Counted from the first letter of the stretch, positions 1-13,744 are shown. The stretch is 64,000 nt of DNA from Artemia franciscana (GCF_032884065.1 NW_027062649.1:2835355-2899354); one strand, 5' to 3'. Notes: generated by a model not told the origin, from the sequence alone. A program made the numbers and translations.

Positions 1-785
1 CTAAAAGTTAAAAACTTTGACCAATTCTTACATATAGTAGTGAGTATTGGGAAGTGTACGGACGTTTTCAGGGGGATTTTTTGGTTTGGGGGAGGGGCTG
101 AGAAGAGGGGGATATGTTAGGGGAACTTTCCATCGAGGAATTTGTCATGGGGGAAGAAAATTTCCATGAAGGGAGCGCAGGATTTTCTAGCATTATTTAA
201 AAGAAAACAATAAAAAACAAAAATGAAAAATTTTTTCAACTGGAAGTAAGGAGCAGCATTAAAACTTAAAACAAACAAATTATTACGCATATGAGGGGCT
301 CACCTCCTCCTAATACGTCGCTTTTTACGCTAAGGTATTTTTAGTAATTTCAACTATTTATTCTGTGGCTTTTATGATTCAAGGGTCACTCTTAATGAAT
401 TGGGACACAATTTAAGCTTTAGTGTAAAGAGCGGGGTATTGACGAGGAGGTGAACCCCCTCATATGTGTAATAAAAACATGAGAATAAAAAAGTTCGTTA
501 CGTAAGTTAATTTATAATTTACGTATATCTTTTACTAATAAAAACATTCGTAAAAAATTAAAAGTTCTAGTTTCTTTTTAAGTAACCAAAAAATCGGAGG
601 GCAACTAGGCTTCTCTCCCCGCTCCTTTTTTCTCAAAATCATTCGATCAAAACTATAAGAAAGCCATTTAGCCAAAACAAATAAATATGCAAATTTCGTT
701 TCAATTATTCCTCTGCGGAGAGCCTAAATCAAAACATGCATTGATTAAAAAACGTTCAGAAATTAAATAAAAAAACAAGTTTTTT
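1..785. repeat. R1 family repeat, partial copy with foldback core
   Basis: This stretch is homologous over most of its length to 11790-12450. Shared landmarks are the run describing an 'actttgacca' start, a 'ttttctagcattatttaa' block and a 'cgttcagaaattaaataaaa' block. Inside it, 281-336 and 411-473 are imperfect inverted complements, each containing the 'ctcctc...tttacgctaa' segment, so the core can fold into a long hairpin. No coding capacity is seen. The left end lies outside the window. Confidence 0.7.
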
Positions 786-1779
786 TTACTGAAATCTAAT
801 TCTAGAGGCGGTGCTGTAAAATAGCCTTTGACATAAGCAGGTGGGTAGAATTTTCACTTTTCCTTCTAATAAACATCTGAAATCATGTAGTGGGGATTTT
901 CCGGGGTAACAATAAAAGTACTGTAGGTATGAAAAATTATGCGTATACTATTCAAGATAAATTGGAAATACCGTTCTAGAAACAAATAGTAATGTGAATT
1001 GCTGCTAACAATTAAAATATTGCTCTTACTTCTAAATGGGATTCTAATGTATGCCTAGTGGGTAATACCAAATCCTTTTTTAGTCAGATTTTTAGTACAT
1101 ATTCTAGAATAGATCTTCTATTTTATGGATTCGCTATTTGGAACACCATAAAAAGTTCGAAAACTGATTTTGTTTTCCAAACGTACTATTACATGGTCTT
1201 TAGACTATATTAAAAAAGCATTCCTTAAATTTCCTTCGTATTCATTAAAGGTCAAAAATAATGTGAGCAACGTCACACTTTTTGTTGAATACAGGATGCA
1301 TTGGTAGTAATAAGAGACGATCACGTCCAATACAAAAAAAATATAATAACCCATTAATACCCAAAAATAGAGTCAGATCAATACAAGAAGCATGCTATTA
1401 GAACCGCCCTGTCCGAAACTCATATATAAAAAAATTACCGTCCCTTAGCTTCAACATTGGCTTGAAAAGTAAGATAAATGGAAGTAACAACGATATTCTG
1501 CATATGCTGAATCTTTTTTTTCTTTTTTTTTTCTTTCGATAGCGGGTACTGGAACATCTAGAGAGATGTTTAATGGGCCCATTTTAAAGGAAATTAATGG
1601 GGTTAGAAACTTTTTCTAGTTAAAAATAATTTTTAGATATAATCTTTTCTTTGCAACGAACTACATTTTCTATAACACTGTAGTTGTTAATACTATTAAA
1701 ACATCAGGAATTTGTCACCTCTATGTGCTTTTGTAACGAAAATAAACATTTAAAACAAAATGCATTTTCATATAGTAGA
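786..1779. other. no gene recognised
   Basis: AT-rich sequence with no ORF of note, no RNA gene and no repeat that I could match elsewhere in the window. Confidence 0.5.
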
Positions 1780-2280
1780 CTAGCTGTTGGTGTAGCACTT
1801 CGCGCCCCCCCCCAAGCCCTCCCGCGCGCGTAAGTCGTTACGCGCCATTGTAGTTGTGTTCCTGTGTCCCACCTGTGAATATAGATAGATATATATATAT
1901 ATGTTTTTAACTACGTAAAACTTGCGAATATACAATATTCTTCGCTGTCCCACTGTCTGTGCATATAAATAGATTGTCAGGTTTACCGACTCTTGAACAT
2001 GCAACAAATAATTGTCCGTGGGAAAACAATCCGTTGATTGCCCTTGGGCTTTGTTGATGGCAATTGCTAATCGAATATTCCCTGTGTTCCCGTCGTCATT
2101 TATATATCCCCCATGTGCCCTTCCGGCGTCCCCGTTGCAGTTGTGTCCCTGTGTCCCGATCTTCATTTATATTCCCTGTGTCCCGGTCGTCATTCGTGTC
2201 CTGGTGTCTCGGTCTGTAATTTCTCTTTGAGTGTCCCGGTCGTCATTTATATTCCTTGTGTCCCGGTCTGTAACATACGA
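1780..2280 (-). mobile_element. Helitron 3' fragment with helicase C-terminal relic
   Basis: Read on the minus strand, the fragment ends in CTAG at 1783-1780, the same terminus as the better copies at 3217, 4208 and 5972. Here the subterminal hairpin is partly lost. The minus strand of about 1920-2080 encodes a degraded end of a Pif1-type Helitron helicase: an INKAQGQS motif, then a damaged version of the 'NLFI...NVVYSQVL' tail. From 2100 to 2275 it carries the CCGGGACA-type minisatellite typical of this cluster. It is non-coding in practice. Confidence 0.7.
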
Positions 2281-3004
2281 CTATAGATCAATTGTGTTGT
2301 AACTTTGTTCACGATCCCATTCTACACATGTAGAAATAGAAGCCGTACGATTAGGTGAAGGCATTCCCAAATGCTTGAGAAGTTTGTTTGCAATAAATAA
2401 GCACAAATCTTCAATCATAACTAAAGTGCCGTTATAAATTTCTGTTGTAAAGTCCAAGGTCATATCTGACCTTTTTAGCCGTATTCAGCGGAGTATATTC
2501 TGGGCCATTTGCGATTTGTATTTCTCCCATAACTCTGTAGGACATGAAGGAGAGCAACTTTTGCCAGAAGACACGGGCCGTAATGTCATGTCTATGAACC
2601 GGCGATTGTTCAGGATGTAAAAGCTGTTGTATCTAATCCTAAGATGGATTATGTATAAATGTAATAAATGACGAATCATTAATCTATAGGCATAATATTT
2701 CATTGCGCTGCATTTCTTATCCATTTCTTTGTTAGTGGCTGGATTTATCAATTTAAATATTAAAGTGATAGCCGTCGGCTCCATCCCATTTCTTTTGGTG
2801 ATTTCTCTTTGAGACACAAGCCTGTTTTCACGCTGTTTTTGTGATTCCTCGGCACGCTTTCTTTTCATACTTTCTTTATTAGCCGCAAGCCTGTTTTCAC
2901 GCTGTTGTTGTGATTCCTCGGCAAGCTTTCTTTTCTTACTTTCTCTATTAGCCGCAAGCCTTTTGGCATTAGCTCTTTGAGCAGCTTCCTCGGCTGTTTC
3001 TTCT
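2281..3004 (-). pseudogene. Helitron Rep-helicase gene fragments
   Basis: These are minus-strand pieces of a Helitron polyprotein. The 2281-2463 segment matches the helicase linker encoded at 7320-7510 (shared 'GMPSPNR' and 'DREQSY' motifs), and 2485-2570 matches the 'PTELWEKYKS' segment at 7540-7590. Upstream, about 2800-3004 encodes tandem basic coiled-coil units of the form 'R-L-A-A-N-x-E-S-x-K-R-K', as at the N-terminus of Helitron ORFs. The junction near 2580 skips the Rep nuclease, so this is an internally deleted non-autonomous copy. No intact domain remains. Confidence 0.7.
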
Positions 3005-3098
3005 TAATGACGTCATATACAGTCGACAAACATGACGTCAGTCGACAAACATGACGTTAGTCGACAGTCGACAAACATGACGTCAGTACACAAACAAC

Positions 3099-3100
<2 letters not shown>

Positions 3101-3179
<79 letters not shown>

Positions 3180-3192
3180 TAGATAGATAATA
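3101..3192. repeat. (TA)n microsatellite with TAGA end
   Basis: Pure TA dinucleotide tract ending in ATAGATAGATAGATA. It abuts the 5' end of the Helitron copy whose TGACGTCA-rich start lies at 3005-3095. Confidence 0.95.
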
Positions 3193-3216
3193 TGCGCCAT
3201 ATTTTTATAAGAACTA

Positions 3217-3725
3217 CTAGCTGTTGGGTTGGCGCTTCGCGCCACCCCAACACCTAGTTGGTGGGGGCGCTTCGCAACCCCCCAAGCCCCCCCGCGCGCG
3301 TAAGTCGTTACGCGCCATTGTAGTTGTGTCCCTGTGTCCCACCTGTGAATATAGATAGATATATATATATATTTTTAACTACGTAAAACTTGCGAATATA
3401 CAACATTCTTCGCTGTCCCATTGTCTGTGCATATAAATAGATCCGTTAGGTTTACCGACTCTTGAACGTGCAACATATAATTGTCCATGGGAAAACAATC
3501 CGTATTCGTATCTATACCTCACGATTCTAATGATTGCCCTTGAGCTTTGTTGATGGTGATTGCTAATCGACCATTCCCTGTGTCGCTGTCGTCAATTATA
3601 TATCCCCCTGTGCCCCCCGGCGTCCACGTTGTAGTTGTGTCCCTGTGTCCCGGTCGTCATTTATATTTCCTGTGTCCCGGTCGTCATTTGTGTCCCGGGT
3701 CCCGGTCTGTATATACATTCGTTTT
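3217..3725 (-). mobile_element. non-autonomous Helitron 3' segment
   Basis: The minus-strand 3' terminus is CTAG at 3220-3217, preceded by a hairpin (3222-3252) with a GTTGGG.TGGCG stem. Next comes the conserved 'acgtaaaacttgcgaatatacaacattc' region (helicase-tail relic), then an INKAQGQ relic near 3530-3570, then CCGGGACA minisatellite units to 3715. The length is far short of an autonomous Helitron and no usable ORF remains. Confidence 0.75.
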
Positions 3726-4070
3726 TGAATTGGTATATGATGAAATGAATTTTTGTGTTTTTCCCCTTTTTTTCTTTTTAGTTTTTTTTTGGTTTTTACT
3801 TTTTTTAGTTTTTTTTTTCTTTTTTCTTTTTAGTTTTTTGTAGTTTTTACCTTTTTAGTTTTTTTTTTAATTTATTATTTATTTTTTTTAGTTTTGTTTT
3901 TCTCCTTTATTTTTCAGTTTTTTCCTTTTTTATTTTTTTTTCTTTTTTAGTTTTTTTTTAGTTTTTTAGCTTTTTTAGTATTTTTATTAGTTTTTAGTTG
4001 TTTTTTCTTTTTAGTTTTTTTTGTAGTTTTTACCCTTTTTTTTAGTTTTTTTAGTTTTTTTTACTTATGT
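3726..4070. repeat. T-rich low-complexity tract (TTTTTAG-type)
   Basis: Runs of T separated by AG or C, with a recurring 'tttttagttttt' unit. The same tract follows the minisatellite at 9845-10020 and again at 54570-54690, so it travels with this Helitron family. Confidence 0.9.
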
Positions 4071-4207
4071 CCTGGTCGTCATTTATATTCCGTGTCCCGG
4101 TCGTCATTTGTGTCCCGGTACTTTGTTGATGATGATTACTAATCGAACATTCCTTGTGTCCCGGTCGCTTTCTCTTTGAGTGTCCCGGTCGTCATTTATA
4201 TTCCCTA

Positions 4208-4343
4208 CTAGCTGTTGGGGTGGCGCTTCGCGCCACCCCAACACCTAGTTGGTGGGGGCGCTTCGCGCCCCCCCAAGCCCCCCCGCGCGCGTAAGTCGTT
4301 ACGCGCCATTGTAGTTGTGTCCCTATGTCCCACCTGTGAATAT

Positions 4344-4345
<2 letters not shown>
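4208..4345 (-). mobile_element. Helitron 3' terminus with complete hairpin
   Basis: This is the clearest 3' end in the window. On the minus strand a 13-bp GC-rich perfect stem (4213-4243, loop about 5 nt) is followed by CTAG at 4211-4208 and then a T, which is the Helitron hairpin-CTRR signature with insertion between A and T. A second GC-rich inverted stretch (4250-4275) lies just inside. Confidence 0.85.
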
Positions 4346-4433
<88 letters not shown>

Positions 4434-4440
4434 ATCTATA
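4346..4440. repeat. (TA)n microsatellite
   Basis: Uninterrupted TA repeats ending in TCTATCTATATA. They sit between the 3' end of one Helitron and the 5' end of the next. Open frames through it are artefacts (alternating Tyr-Ile). Confidence 0.95.
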
Positions 4441-4629
4441 TAAAAATAAGTTGTCTGTCTGTGGATCTGTGGATCAGGTGACGTCATGTTTCTGTGTCGG
4501 CTGACGTCATGAAGTTAGTTGTCGTCATTTTTGCTATGACGGTGACGTCATTAAAGACATTTAAGACATCTATCTTTTTTTTTTTCTTTTCTTTTTTTAT
4601 CTTTTTCTTTTTTAGACATAAATCTATTA

Positions 4630-4980
4630 ATGTTTAAGTTTAAAATGACTGATGAACTTACAATGGCAAAAGCCGATGAAGATGCTCAAAGAGTCTATGC
4701 CAAAAAACTTGCTGCTGATAGAGAAAGTCAGAAAAGAAAGCGTGCCGAGGAATCAAAAGAACAGCAAGGAAACAGGCTTGAGGCTAAAGAACGCAAAACC
4801 GCGCAGTTAGATGAAGATCCACCTGGACAGCGAGAGTCAAAACATATCAAAACTGAAAATGATAGCGATGATGATTGGGTTTGGGATTTTGACTTGGATA
4901 AGGTCATCAATGCCTACCAGATTTTAGCTAAAAAAACAAAGGTTCGGCGATATGTATTTCATGGTGAAGCTGAAAAATAA
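4630..4980 (+). CDS. 116-aa Lys/Glu-rich Helitron-borne protein, copy 1
   Basis: An intact ORF inside a non-autonomous Helitron. Residues 6-25 ([20 protein letters not shown]) are followed by a strongly charged, probably coiled-coil stretch to about residue 70 rich in KRKR, EES and EAKER. Then come an acidic DSDDDWVWDFDLD patch (around 80-92) and a basic tail ending in EK. It resembles the charged leader region at the start of Helitron Rep-helicase ORFs rather than any catalytic domain. No signal peptide or membrane segment is present. A copy at 8730-9080 differs at only four residues by eye, and a third at 5587 is frameshifted. I cannot assign a function; a role as a displaced Helitron N-terminal leader is inference. 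Start: first ATG of the frame; the ATG five codons later is equally possible. Confidence 0.55.
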   Translation: MFKFKMTDELTMAKADEDAQRVYAKKLAADRESQKRKRAEESKEQQGNRLEAKERKTAQLDEDPPGQRESKHIKTENDSDDDWVWDFDLDKVINAYQILAKKTKVRRYVFHGEAEK

Positions 4981-5059
4981 AGAAGAAAAAGAAAACTGAA
5001 AAAAGAAAAAATGTAAAAAACTACAAAATACTAAAAAGAAAAAACACTCAAAGAGAAAT

Positions 5060-5200
5060 TACAGACCGGGACAAATGACGACCGGGACAGAGGGAATATA
5101 AATAACGACCGGGACACTCAAAGAGAAATTACAGACTGGGACACCGGGACACAAATGACGACCGGGACACAGGGAATATAAATGACGACCAGGACATAGA
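5060..5200 (+). repeat. CCGGGACA minisatellite
   Basis: Imperfect tandem units built from 'gaccgggacacaaatgac', 'gggaatataaatgac' and 'actcaaagagaaattacag'. Related arrays occur at 2150-2275, 3640-3715, 4075-4205, 8510-8670, 9590-9835, 10030-10215, 52310-52730 and 53420-53508, always inside Helitron copies. Confidence 0.85.
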
Positions 5201-5274
5201 TATTTAAGAATATCGTTCAAAGACAAATTTTTAATTGTAAGAAGACCGTTGAAAGAGAAATTTCTAATTGTAAA

Positions 5275-5400
5275 ATGACTGAAGAACCTACAATGGCAAC
5301 ACCCGAGGAAGCTCCTCAAAACGAATGTATTCAAGCCGAAGTAGCTGAGTTGGTAAAGCGTTATGTTTCAGGTTCTAGGTCCGAGAGGCTCCAGGTTTGA
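5275..5400 (+). CDS. 41-aa ORF, diverged relative of the 116-aa protein
   Basis: The ATG at 5275 opens 41 codons up to TGA at 5398. Its start (KMTEEPTMATPEEA when read with the preceding Lys codon) parallels [14 protein letters not shown] of the ORF at 4630, so it is probably a diverged duplicate truncated by a stop. The same stretch lies in inverted orientation at 8415-8440, where it is cut. It is too short to support a function. Confidence 0.3.
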   Translation: MTEEPTMATPEEAPQNECIQAEVAELVKRYVSGSRSERLQV

Positions 5401-5586
5401 ACCTTGGCTTTAGCATTAATACAAAAGAAGAAAAAAACTAAAAAAGGTAAAAACTACAAAAAAATATTTCTGTGTCGACTGACGTCATGAAGTTAGTTTT
5501 CGTCATTTTTGCTATGACGGTGACGTCATTAAAGATATTTAAGACATATATGTTCACGTAGAAATCTATTAATGTTTAAGTTTAAA

Positions 5587-5778
5587 ATGACTGATGAACT
5601 TACAATGGCAAAAGCCGATGAAGATGCTCAAAGAGTCTATGCCAAAAAAACTTGCTGCTGATAGAGAAAGTCAGAAAAGAAAGCGTGCCGAGGAATCAAA
5701 AGAACACCAAGGAAACAGGCTTGAGGCTAAAGAACGCAAAACCGCGCAGTTAGATGAAGATCCACCTGGACAGCGAAC
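5587..5778 (+). pseudogene. frameshifted third copy of the 116-aa Helitron ORF
   Basis: Nearly identical to 4645-4835, including the [10 protein letters not shown] start, but the A run after 'tatgcc' has seven A against six in the copy at 4700. This shifts the frame after about 25 codons. The copy stops abruptly at the 'gacagcga' segment, where it meets the Helitron 3' terminus (5780-5793). It is therefore a truncated pseudogene. Confidence 0.75.
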
Positions 5779-5792
5779 CACCCCAACAGCTA

Positions 5793-6520
<728 letters not shown>

Positions 6521-6531
6521 TACAATACAAA

Positions 6532-8413
6532 TTAACTGCGTAAAACTTGCGAATATACAACATTCTTCGCTGTCCAATTGTCGCTGCATATAAATAGATT
6601 GTCAGGTTTACCGACCCTCGAACATGCAACGTACAATTGTCCATGGGAAAAACAATCAGTATTAAGATCTATACCACATTTTTCTAATGATTGACCTTGA
6701 GCTTTGTTAATGATGATTGCAAATGCTAATCGAATTGGGAATTGCAATCTTTTAAATTGAAAAGGCAGATCCGTTGGAATCATGGGAATGCGAGGAATAA
6801 GAACAGCCTCACCCTCAAAAGGCCCTGTCAAGATTGTGGCCTCTATTAGGTTTTCCATTGTTTTTTTTTTTACGGCAAGTCGCGTGCCATTGCAAAGCTT
6901 TGGTGGGCTGATATTTCTTAAAAGTATTATTGGTACGCCTATTTTTAGTTGTAGCACGTGTGGTGGAAACCCTGAAAGATCTATGGAATTTAAAAATTCA
7001 GATGGATAATTAACCGCTTCATTTGGTTCCAAAACTGTGTCGACTGACTTGTAAAGGACTGCCTGGTCTCGAATCTTGGTCAAAACAATATTGTTGATTT
7101 CGTGGACGTCTATATTTTTGGGTGCGAGAATCGCTCTTTCACTTAGCCATTTATTATTTTTATAATTTTTTAGAATATTCGGAAATACTTTTTCAATCAA
7201 TTCATTTTTGGACGTCACTAAATTACAGAAATCAGCAGGTAGTTGTATACGTCCTGAAATTGAGTCTATCGTATCATAAATGTCTTTTTGTTCCGACGTT
7301 AACTTGGAAATGTTATTTTGTACATACGACAATAGATCACTCGTACTGTAACTTTGTTCACGATCCAATTCTACACATGTCGAAACAGCAGCGATACGGT
7401 TAGGTGAAGGCATTCCCAAATCCTGAAGAGGTTTGTTTGCCATACGTACGCACAAATCTTCTATAATAACTAAAGTGTAGTTAGAAATTTCTGATGTTAA
7501 ATCAAAAGTCATATCCGACGTCTCTAACTGTTTTCGATGGAGTATATCTTCGGACATTTTTGACTTATATTTTTCCCATAACTCTGTAGGAGCTGATGGC
7601 GAGCAAGTTGTTAAAATGATGCCAAACAATGCACGAATTTGACTTGGGGTTGACGTTTCGCACGCGTCATTGATGCAGTTATCCCAGTGTTGGTCATTCT
7701 CCAATAAATTCAGAGCTTGGCATGCACTACGGTAAGTGTCATGTATAGTACCGTTTACAGTTCTCAAATACTCAAAGGATGTCGGACCGGGTACATTCAC
7801 CAAAAGCAGGCGTAGAAAGAAGCATTCATGTTGATTGGGGTGAACGGTGTAGAGTCTTCCTATCGTGGTATCTTTGAAGATGGTAGGTTGGCCGTCGACT
7901 GACTTACCCTGTTTTCGACGTTCAAATACTTTATTTTTAGTATTTCACGTGTAATACGAAGGCACTTCAGTATACAGCAGTTTTTTTTGCAAAAGAATCA
8001 TTTTTGCAAAGCGAAAAAAAAGCTGTTAATTTTGTATCCGGTGGATTCAGGGCTCTTTGTTGCACGTTGGTTTCCGAGAAATAAACACGTTGACCATTCT
8101 GTAAATGTACCGCTAAGTGAACAACAGCTGGACTACGTTCATGTATCGGAAATGAAAGAATTCGCCAAACAGCTTCATTACTGTTTATGTATCTTCCAGC
8201 CTGATATTGTACGATTTCGTCGAAATCTTTGATTTCGGGCTGCAAGCCAAAAACTGCCATGTCACTGCCTTTGTTGACGTATTTACATATGTATTTGATT
8301 GCCTTTACGGAGTTACAGTATTCAACGTTTATGTGTGCATTAAATGTTTTTGATAATAATGGGGAATATGGAACAACCCACTGGTTATCTACTTCGATGG
8401 TGGTACCGTTGCC
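6532..8413 (-). pseudogene. Helitron Rep-helicase polyprotein, broken
   Basis: A full-length protein of this family would nick and unwind DNA for rolling-circle transposition. From about 8413 the minus strand encodes the end of the Rep region (NQWVVPYSPLLS, HINVEYCNS, IKYICKYVNKG), then a linker, then a 423-codon open stretch (7803-6532). That stretch contains LRTVNG, the GMPSPNR region, [18 protein letters not shown] and the closing YVACSRVG...VVYSQVL helicase motifs. Breaks seen: a frameshift at the T run near 7981-7988, a TGA at 7947-7945, and loss of helicase motifs I-III (no Walker A or B) between EQKDIYDTI and GRIQLPADF. The Rep domain is cut at 8413, where unrelated Helitron sequence in inverted orientation begins. 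The family assignment is firm; the copy cannot be functional. Confidence 0.9.
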
Positions 8414-8414
8414 A

Positions 8415-10297
<1,883 letters not shown>

Positions 10298-10362
<65 letters not shown>

Positions 10363-10380
10363 TAGATAGAAGATAGATAG
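10298..10380. repeat. (TA)n / (GATA)n microsatellite
   Basis: TA tract followed by GATAGATAGA. It separates two Helitron 5' ends. Confidence 0.9.
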
Positions 10381-10530
10381 ATGTCCCGGTGGTCATTTGT
10401 GTCCCGATGTCCCGGACTGTAATTTCGTCAGTCGACAAACATGACGTCAGTCGACACACAAACATGACGTCAGTCGACACACAAACATGACGTCACTCGA
10501 CACACAGACAACTTATTTTTATATATATAG
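10381..10530 (-). mobile_element. Helitron 5' terminal fragment
   Basis: Contains CCGGGACA units and three TGACGTCA-containing repeats ('gtcgacacacaaacatgacg'), ending in 'acaacttatttttatatatatag'. On the minus strand this is the usual 5' start of the cluster's elements. Confidence 0.6.
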
Positions 10531-11300
10531 ATGACGCAAATAGAAAAAAAACATTTTATTTTTACGTTAGCTCTTATGACATCGGTATATTATGACTTCA
10601 TGGTTATAATTTAAGGGTTTGTTCAGAATACATAGCTTAAACGTAAGATGGTGTCTTCTAAGCAGGCTAGACGTAAGTAAAAAAGCAGTACTACTCAAAG
10701 AACCGAGATGGCATCCTGAAAAGAGAAAAGTAAAGGTATTTAAAAGACCAGGCTTATCGAAAAGTAAAAATTCTTTGAGCAAAACAAAACATCCAGGCGC
10801 GTTATGAGAATGATGAAGATTACAGGAAAGTAACAATTGAGAGAGCCAAACAAAAGAACAGAGAGCGGTTGGATAGTAATGAAGATTATAAAGAACTAAT
10901 AATTGAGGGAGCCAAACAAAAGCATTGCCACAATGATGAAGATTATAGAGAAGCAATAATGGAGAGAGCCAAAAAAATTATCAAGGAGCGGTATTATAAC
11001 GATGAGGCTTACCGAAACAATTGTAAGGTGGCTACCAGAATAAAAAGTTGCTACCAGAATAATGGGCAGTGACAAAAGCTATAATAAAAAAATTGAAACA
11101 TCTGCGAGGTTGTGACAAAGAACGCTTAAAGACAAAGTTAAAGCTTAAGTTCAAAGGAAGTCCAAGAAGATGGCAAAAATACAGACTAATCTTCTTAAAT
11201 TGAGAAACATTTTACAAATATTTTATCAGGGCTAAGAAAAATATTCAAAGTCACAGATCAAAATTCTCTTTGAAAAAGCTGATGTTGTTGAAAAGTCAGT
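10531..11300 (+). pseudogene. decayed coding relic with NDEDY tandem motif
   Basis: The plus strand encodes four units of a roughly 22-residue repeat of the form N-D-E-D-Y-R-x(5)-E-R-A-K-Q-K. The Tyr codons lie at 10821, 10887, 10944 and 11010 in one frame, at spacings of 22, 19 and 22 codons. An open stretch covers 10869-11072, but stops and frame changes occur on both sides (for example TGA near 10805 in the neighbouring frame, TGA at 11070). Downstream sequence to about 11300 remains lysine-rich and may be a continuation. Charged repeats of this kind occur near the N-terminus of some Helitron/Helentron proteins, but that assignment is inference. Not expected to make a protein. Confidence 0.4.
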
Positions 11301-11454
11301 AAAAAATTTTCTGGCAAAACCTTATATTAAAAATCTAAAAAAATGTTGTATGTTTAATGAATTATAGTGAAAAACGAAAAAATATTTTGGAAAGCTGTAT
11401 CCCTGGGGAACGGCGTCATAATTGAATGACTTTATGGCCTGATTCCCTGGGGTT

Positions 11455-12720
11455 CATCTTTAACTATTCCAACAGTCAAAAAGTTCGTGGTAACGAACTG
11501 TAGTAAGGAGCGACCCGGCTCAATAGTAAAAGAAATTCTAAAAAACGGAATTTTGGGAATTTTGATACTAATAGTTGCATCAAAAGAATCGAATTGGCAT
11601 TCAGCGTATCAAAGAACCCCACTGTAAAAGTTTCAAATTCCTATCTACAAAAATATGAAGCTTCGTAATTCTTGCCACAAGACCGATCAGGGGTGTGTGT
11701 TGATTTGTTTGTCTTTTTTTTCCTAGGGGTGACCGTATCGACCCAGGGGTCCTAGAATGTCACGAGAGGGCTCATTCTAACGGAAATTAAATGTTCTAGT
11801 GCCTTTTTAAGTGACCAAAACATTCGGAGGGCACCTAGGCCCCCTCCCACGCTCATTTCTTTCCCAAAGTCAACACATCAAAATTATGAGATAGTCATTT
11901 TTCACCATAGTCAAAAAACAAAATAACTATGTCTTTGGGGACGACTTACACCCCCACAGTCCCCGGGAAAGGGGCTGTAAGTTACAAACTTTGACCAGTG
12001 TTTACATACAGTAATGGTTATTGGAAAGTGTACAAACGTTTTTCTTGGGGATTTTTCGGTGAGGGGTTGAGGTGAGGGAGTTACGTGGGAGGATCTTTCC
12101 TTGGAGGAATTGGTCATGAGGGAAGAGAAATTCCATGAGGGGCGTAGGGTTTTCTAGCATTATTTAAATAAAACAATGGAAACATAAATATGAAAAAATT
12201 TTTCAGCTGAAAGTAAGGACCATCATTAAAACTTAAAACGAACAGAAATTATTACGCATATGAGGGATTCATCTTCTTCTCCGTCACACCCTTTTTCTTA
12301 TCAAAATCGTCCGAACAAAAATTTGAGAAAGCCATATAGCAAAAAAAATTAATGTCCAAATTTCGTTTTAATTTTTCATGTGCAGTGAGCCAAAATCAAA
12401 ACATGCGATAATTTAAAAACGTTCAGAAATTAAATAAAAAAATAAGTTTTTTAACTGCAAGTAAGGAGCGACATTAAAACTTAAAACGAACAGACATCAT
12501 TCCGTATAGCGTAGGGGTTATCCCCTCCTCAACGTCCCGCTCTTTACGCTAAAGTTTGACTCTGTCACAGTTTACTTTTTAAAACAATAAAAAACTTTAG
12601 CATAAAGACCGGACGTTGAGGAGAGGACAGCCCCTTTCATATACGGAATAATTTCTGTTCGTGTTAAGTTTTAATGTCACTCCTTACTTGCAGTTAAAAA
12701 TAACTTTTTTTTTATTTGAT
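11455..12720. repeat. R1 family repeat, longest copy
   Basis: Begins near the short palindrome AGTTCGT-ggta-ACGAACT (11482-11499) and the 'gtaaggagcgacccggctc' block, which recurs inverted at 48955-48985. It ends with a long foldback: 12448-12560 and 12595-12712 are inverted complements about 110 bp long, containing 'gtaaggagcgacattaaaac' and 'cctcctcaacgtcc'. Middle parts match 1-770. No protein is encoded. Confidence 0.75.
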
Positions 12721-13744
12721 GATATTAAAGCACTCGCTCTAGTACCCTAGTTATCTGGGTTGCAACGGCGGTTTTAGTAAAGAAATACTCTTGCCGATAA
12801 GACATACATGTTAGCCGATAAGACTAACTAAATTACACCCTAGACCCTCGTCCTTCTGGGCCGAGGGGGTACAATATTGAAGCTTTTATAAAACTGTCAT
12901 GTCTTCATTTATTCAAATATAGTTAACATTTAATTAAAAAAGGTTTTAAGGTTCTTCCATTTTTATGCTCTTGAACTTGTTTCTTGATTGGAAAGATACA
13001 AACCTTCTGCGGAGCCATGCTAATTAACAGGATTGTATATATCGATTCTCGTTATAGGATGTATTCTAACTCAGATAACAACACCCTGGGGACATTGTTG
13101 TGGAAGCCTATGTGCCCTTAAAAATTGTCATTTCAACAAAATAGAGAAGGAAATGCATTCTATGACGGATATATTCCTTTCAAGAAGAACGAAAATGCTC
13201 AAAAGTGTTAATAGCCAAAATGTGTTTATCAAACAGTTCGTCGTAATAAACTTCAGGTTAAGAGTGACTCGGTCCAAAATGACTATCACTCTAAAACACA
13301 GCATATAAATAACAATAAACTACATAAGAAAAATGTTCGTATGTGGTAATTCCAAGTAAATAAGATTCGTTAAGGTTAATGTTACCCATCAAATACTACG
13401 AGCATTAGTGTATGTGAGAAACTTTCCTTAGAGGTGTCAAGCTTCCTCCTGCAAAAATGTGGTGCCTGTTTATTTTTTATTTTTTTTTCCAAGTGTGATT
13501 ATTTCAAACCAAACGTCTTAGAAGATCGTCTTGGATGAAATATTTAATATTTCTTAAGCTCTTCTGACATTAATTCTTCTGCAGTTTACAACTACTTTAA
13601 CCTTGAGAAACAATAAATATTTTTGTAATTATGGTTTCAATCCAAATTTATTTTACTCTTAAATTTAGAAAACAATGAATAAATATTGAGTAACTAATAA
13701 TGCATAATAATTAGGTATATATACCTCATGGATTATATTGGCTG
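12721..13744. other. no gene recognised; R1 end relic at 13215-13280
   Basis: An open stretch of 91 codons (13033-13308, plus) has a hydrophobic start and several Cys, but its last third overlaps a degraded copy of the R1 terminus ('cagttcgtcgtaataaac...gagtgactcggtcc'). I therefore do not call it a gene. The rest is AT-rich with nothing recognised. Confidence 0.45.

Noticed and set aside
3005-3095. CRISPR-like spaced repeats (gtcgacaaacatgacgtcag units)
   Set aside because: Units are adjacent with no unique spacers and sit at a Helitron 5' end in a eukaryotic genome.
3547-3843. 98-codon plus-strand ORF rich in Cys, Pro, Gly and Phe
   Set aside because: It runs through CCGGGACA minisatellite and the T-rich tract of a minus-strand Helitron; a composition artefact. 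Similar frames at 9492, 9697 and 52480 were rejected for the same reason.
6782-7403. Plus-strand ORFs opposite the Helitron helicase
   Set aside because: They are antisense shadows of a minus-strand frame with clear helicase motifs.
13033-13308. 91-codon ORF with Cys-rich start
   Set aside because: Its last third is a degraded R1 repeat terminus read in frame; no homologue recognised.
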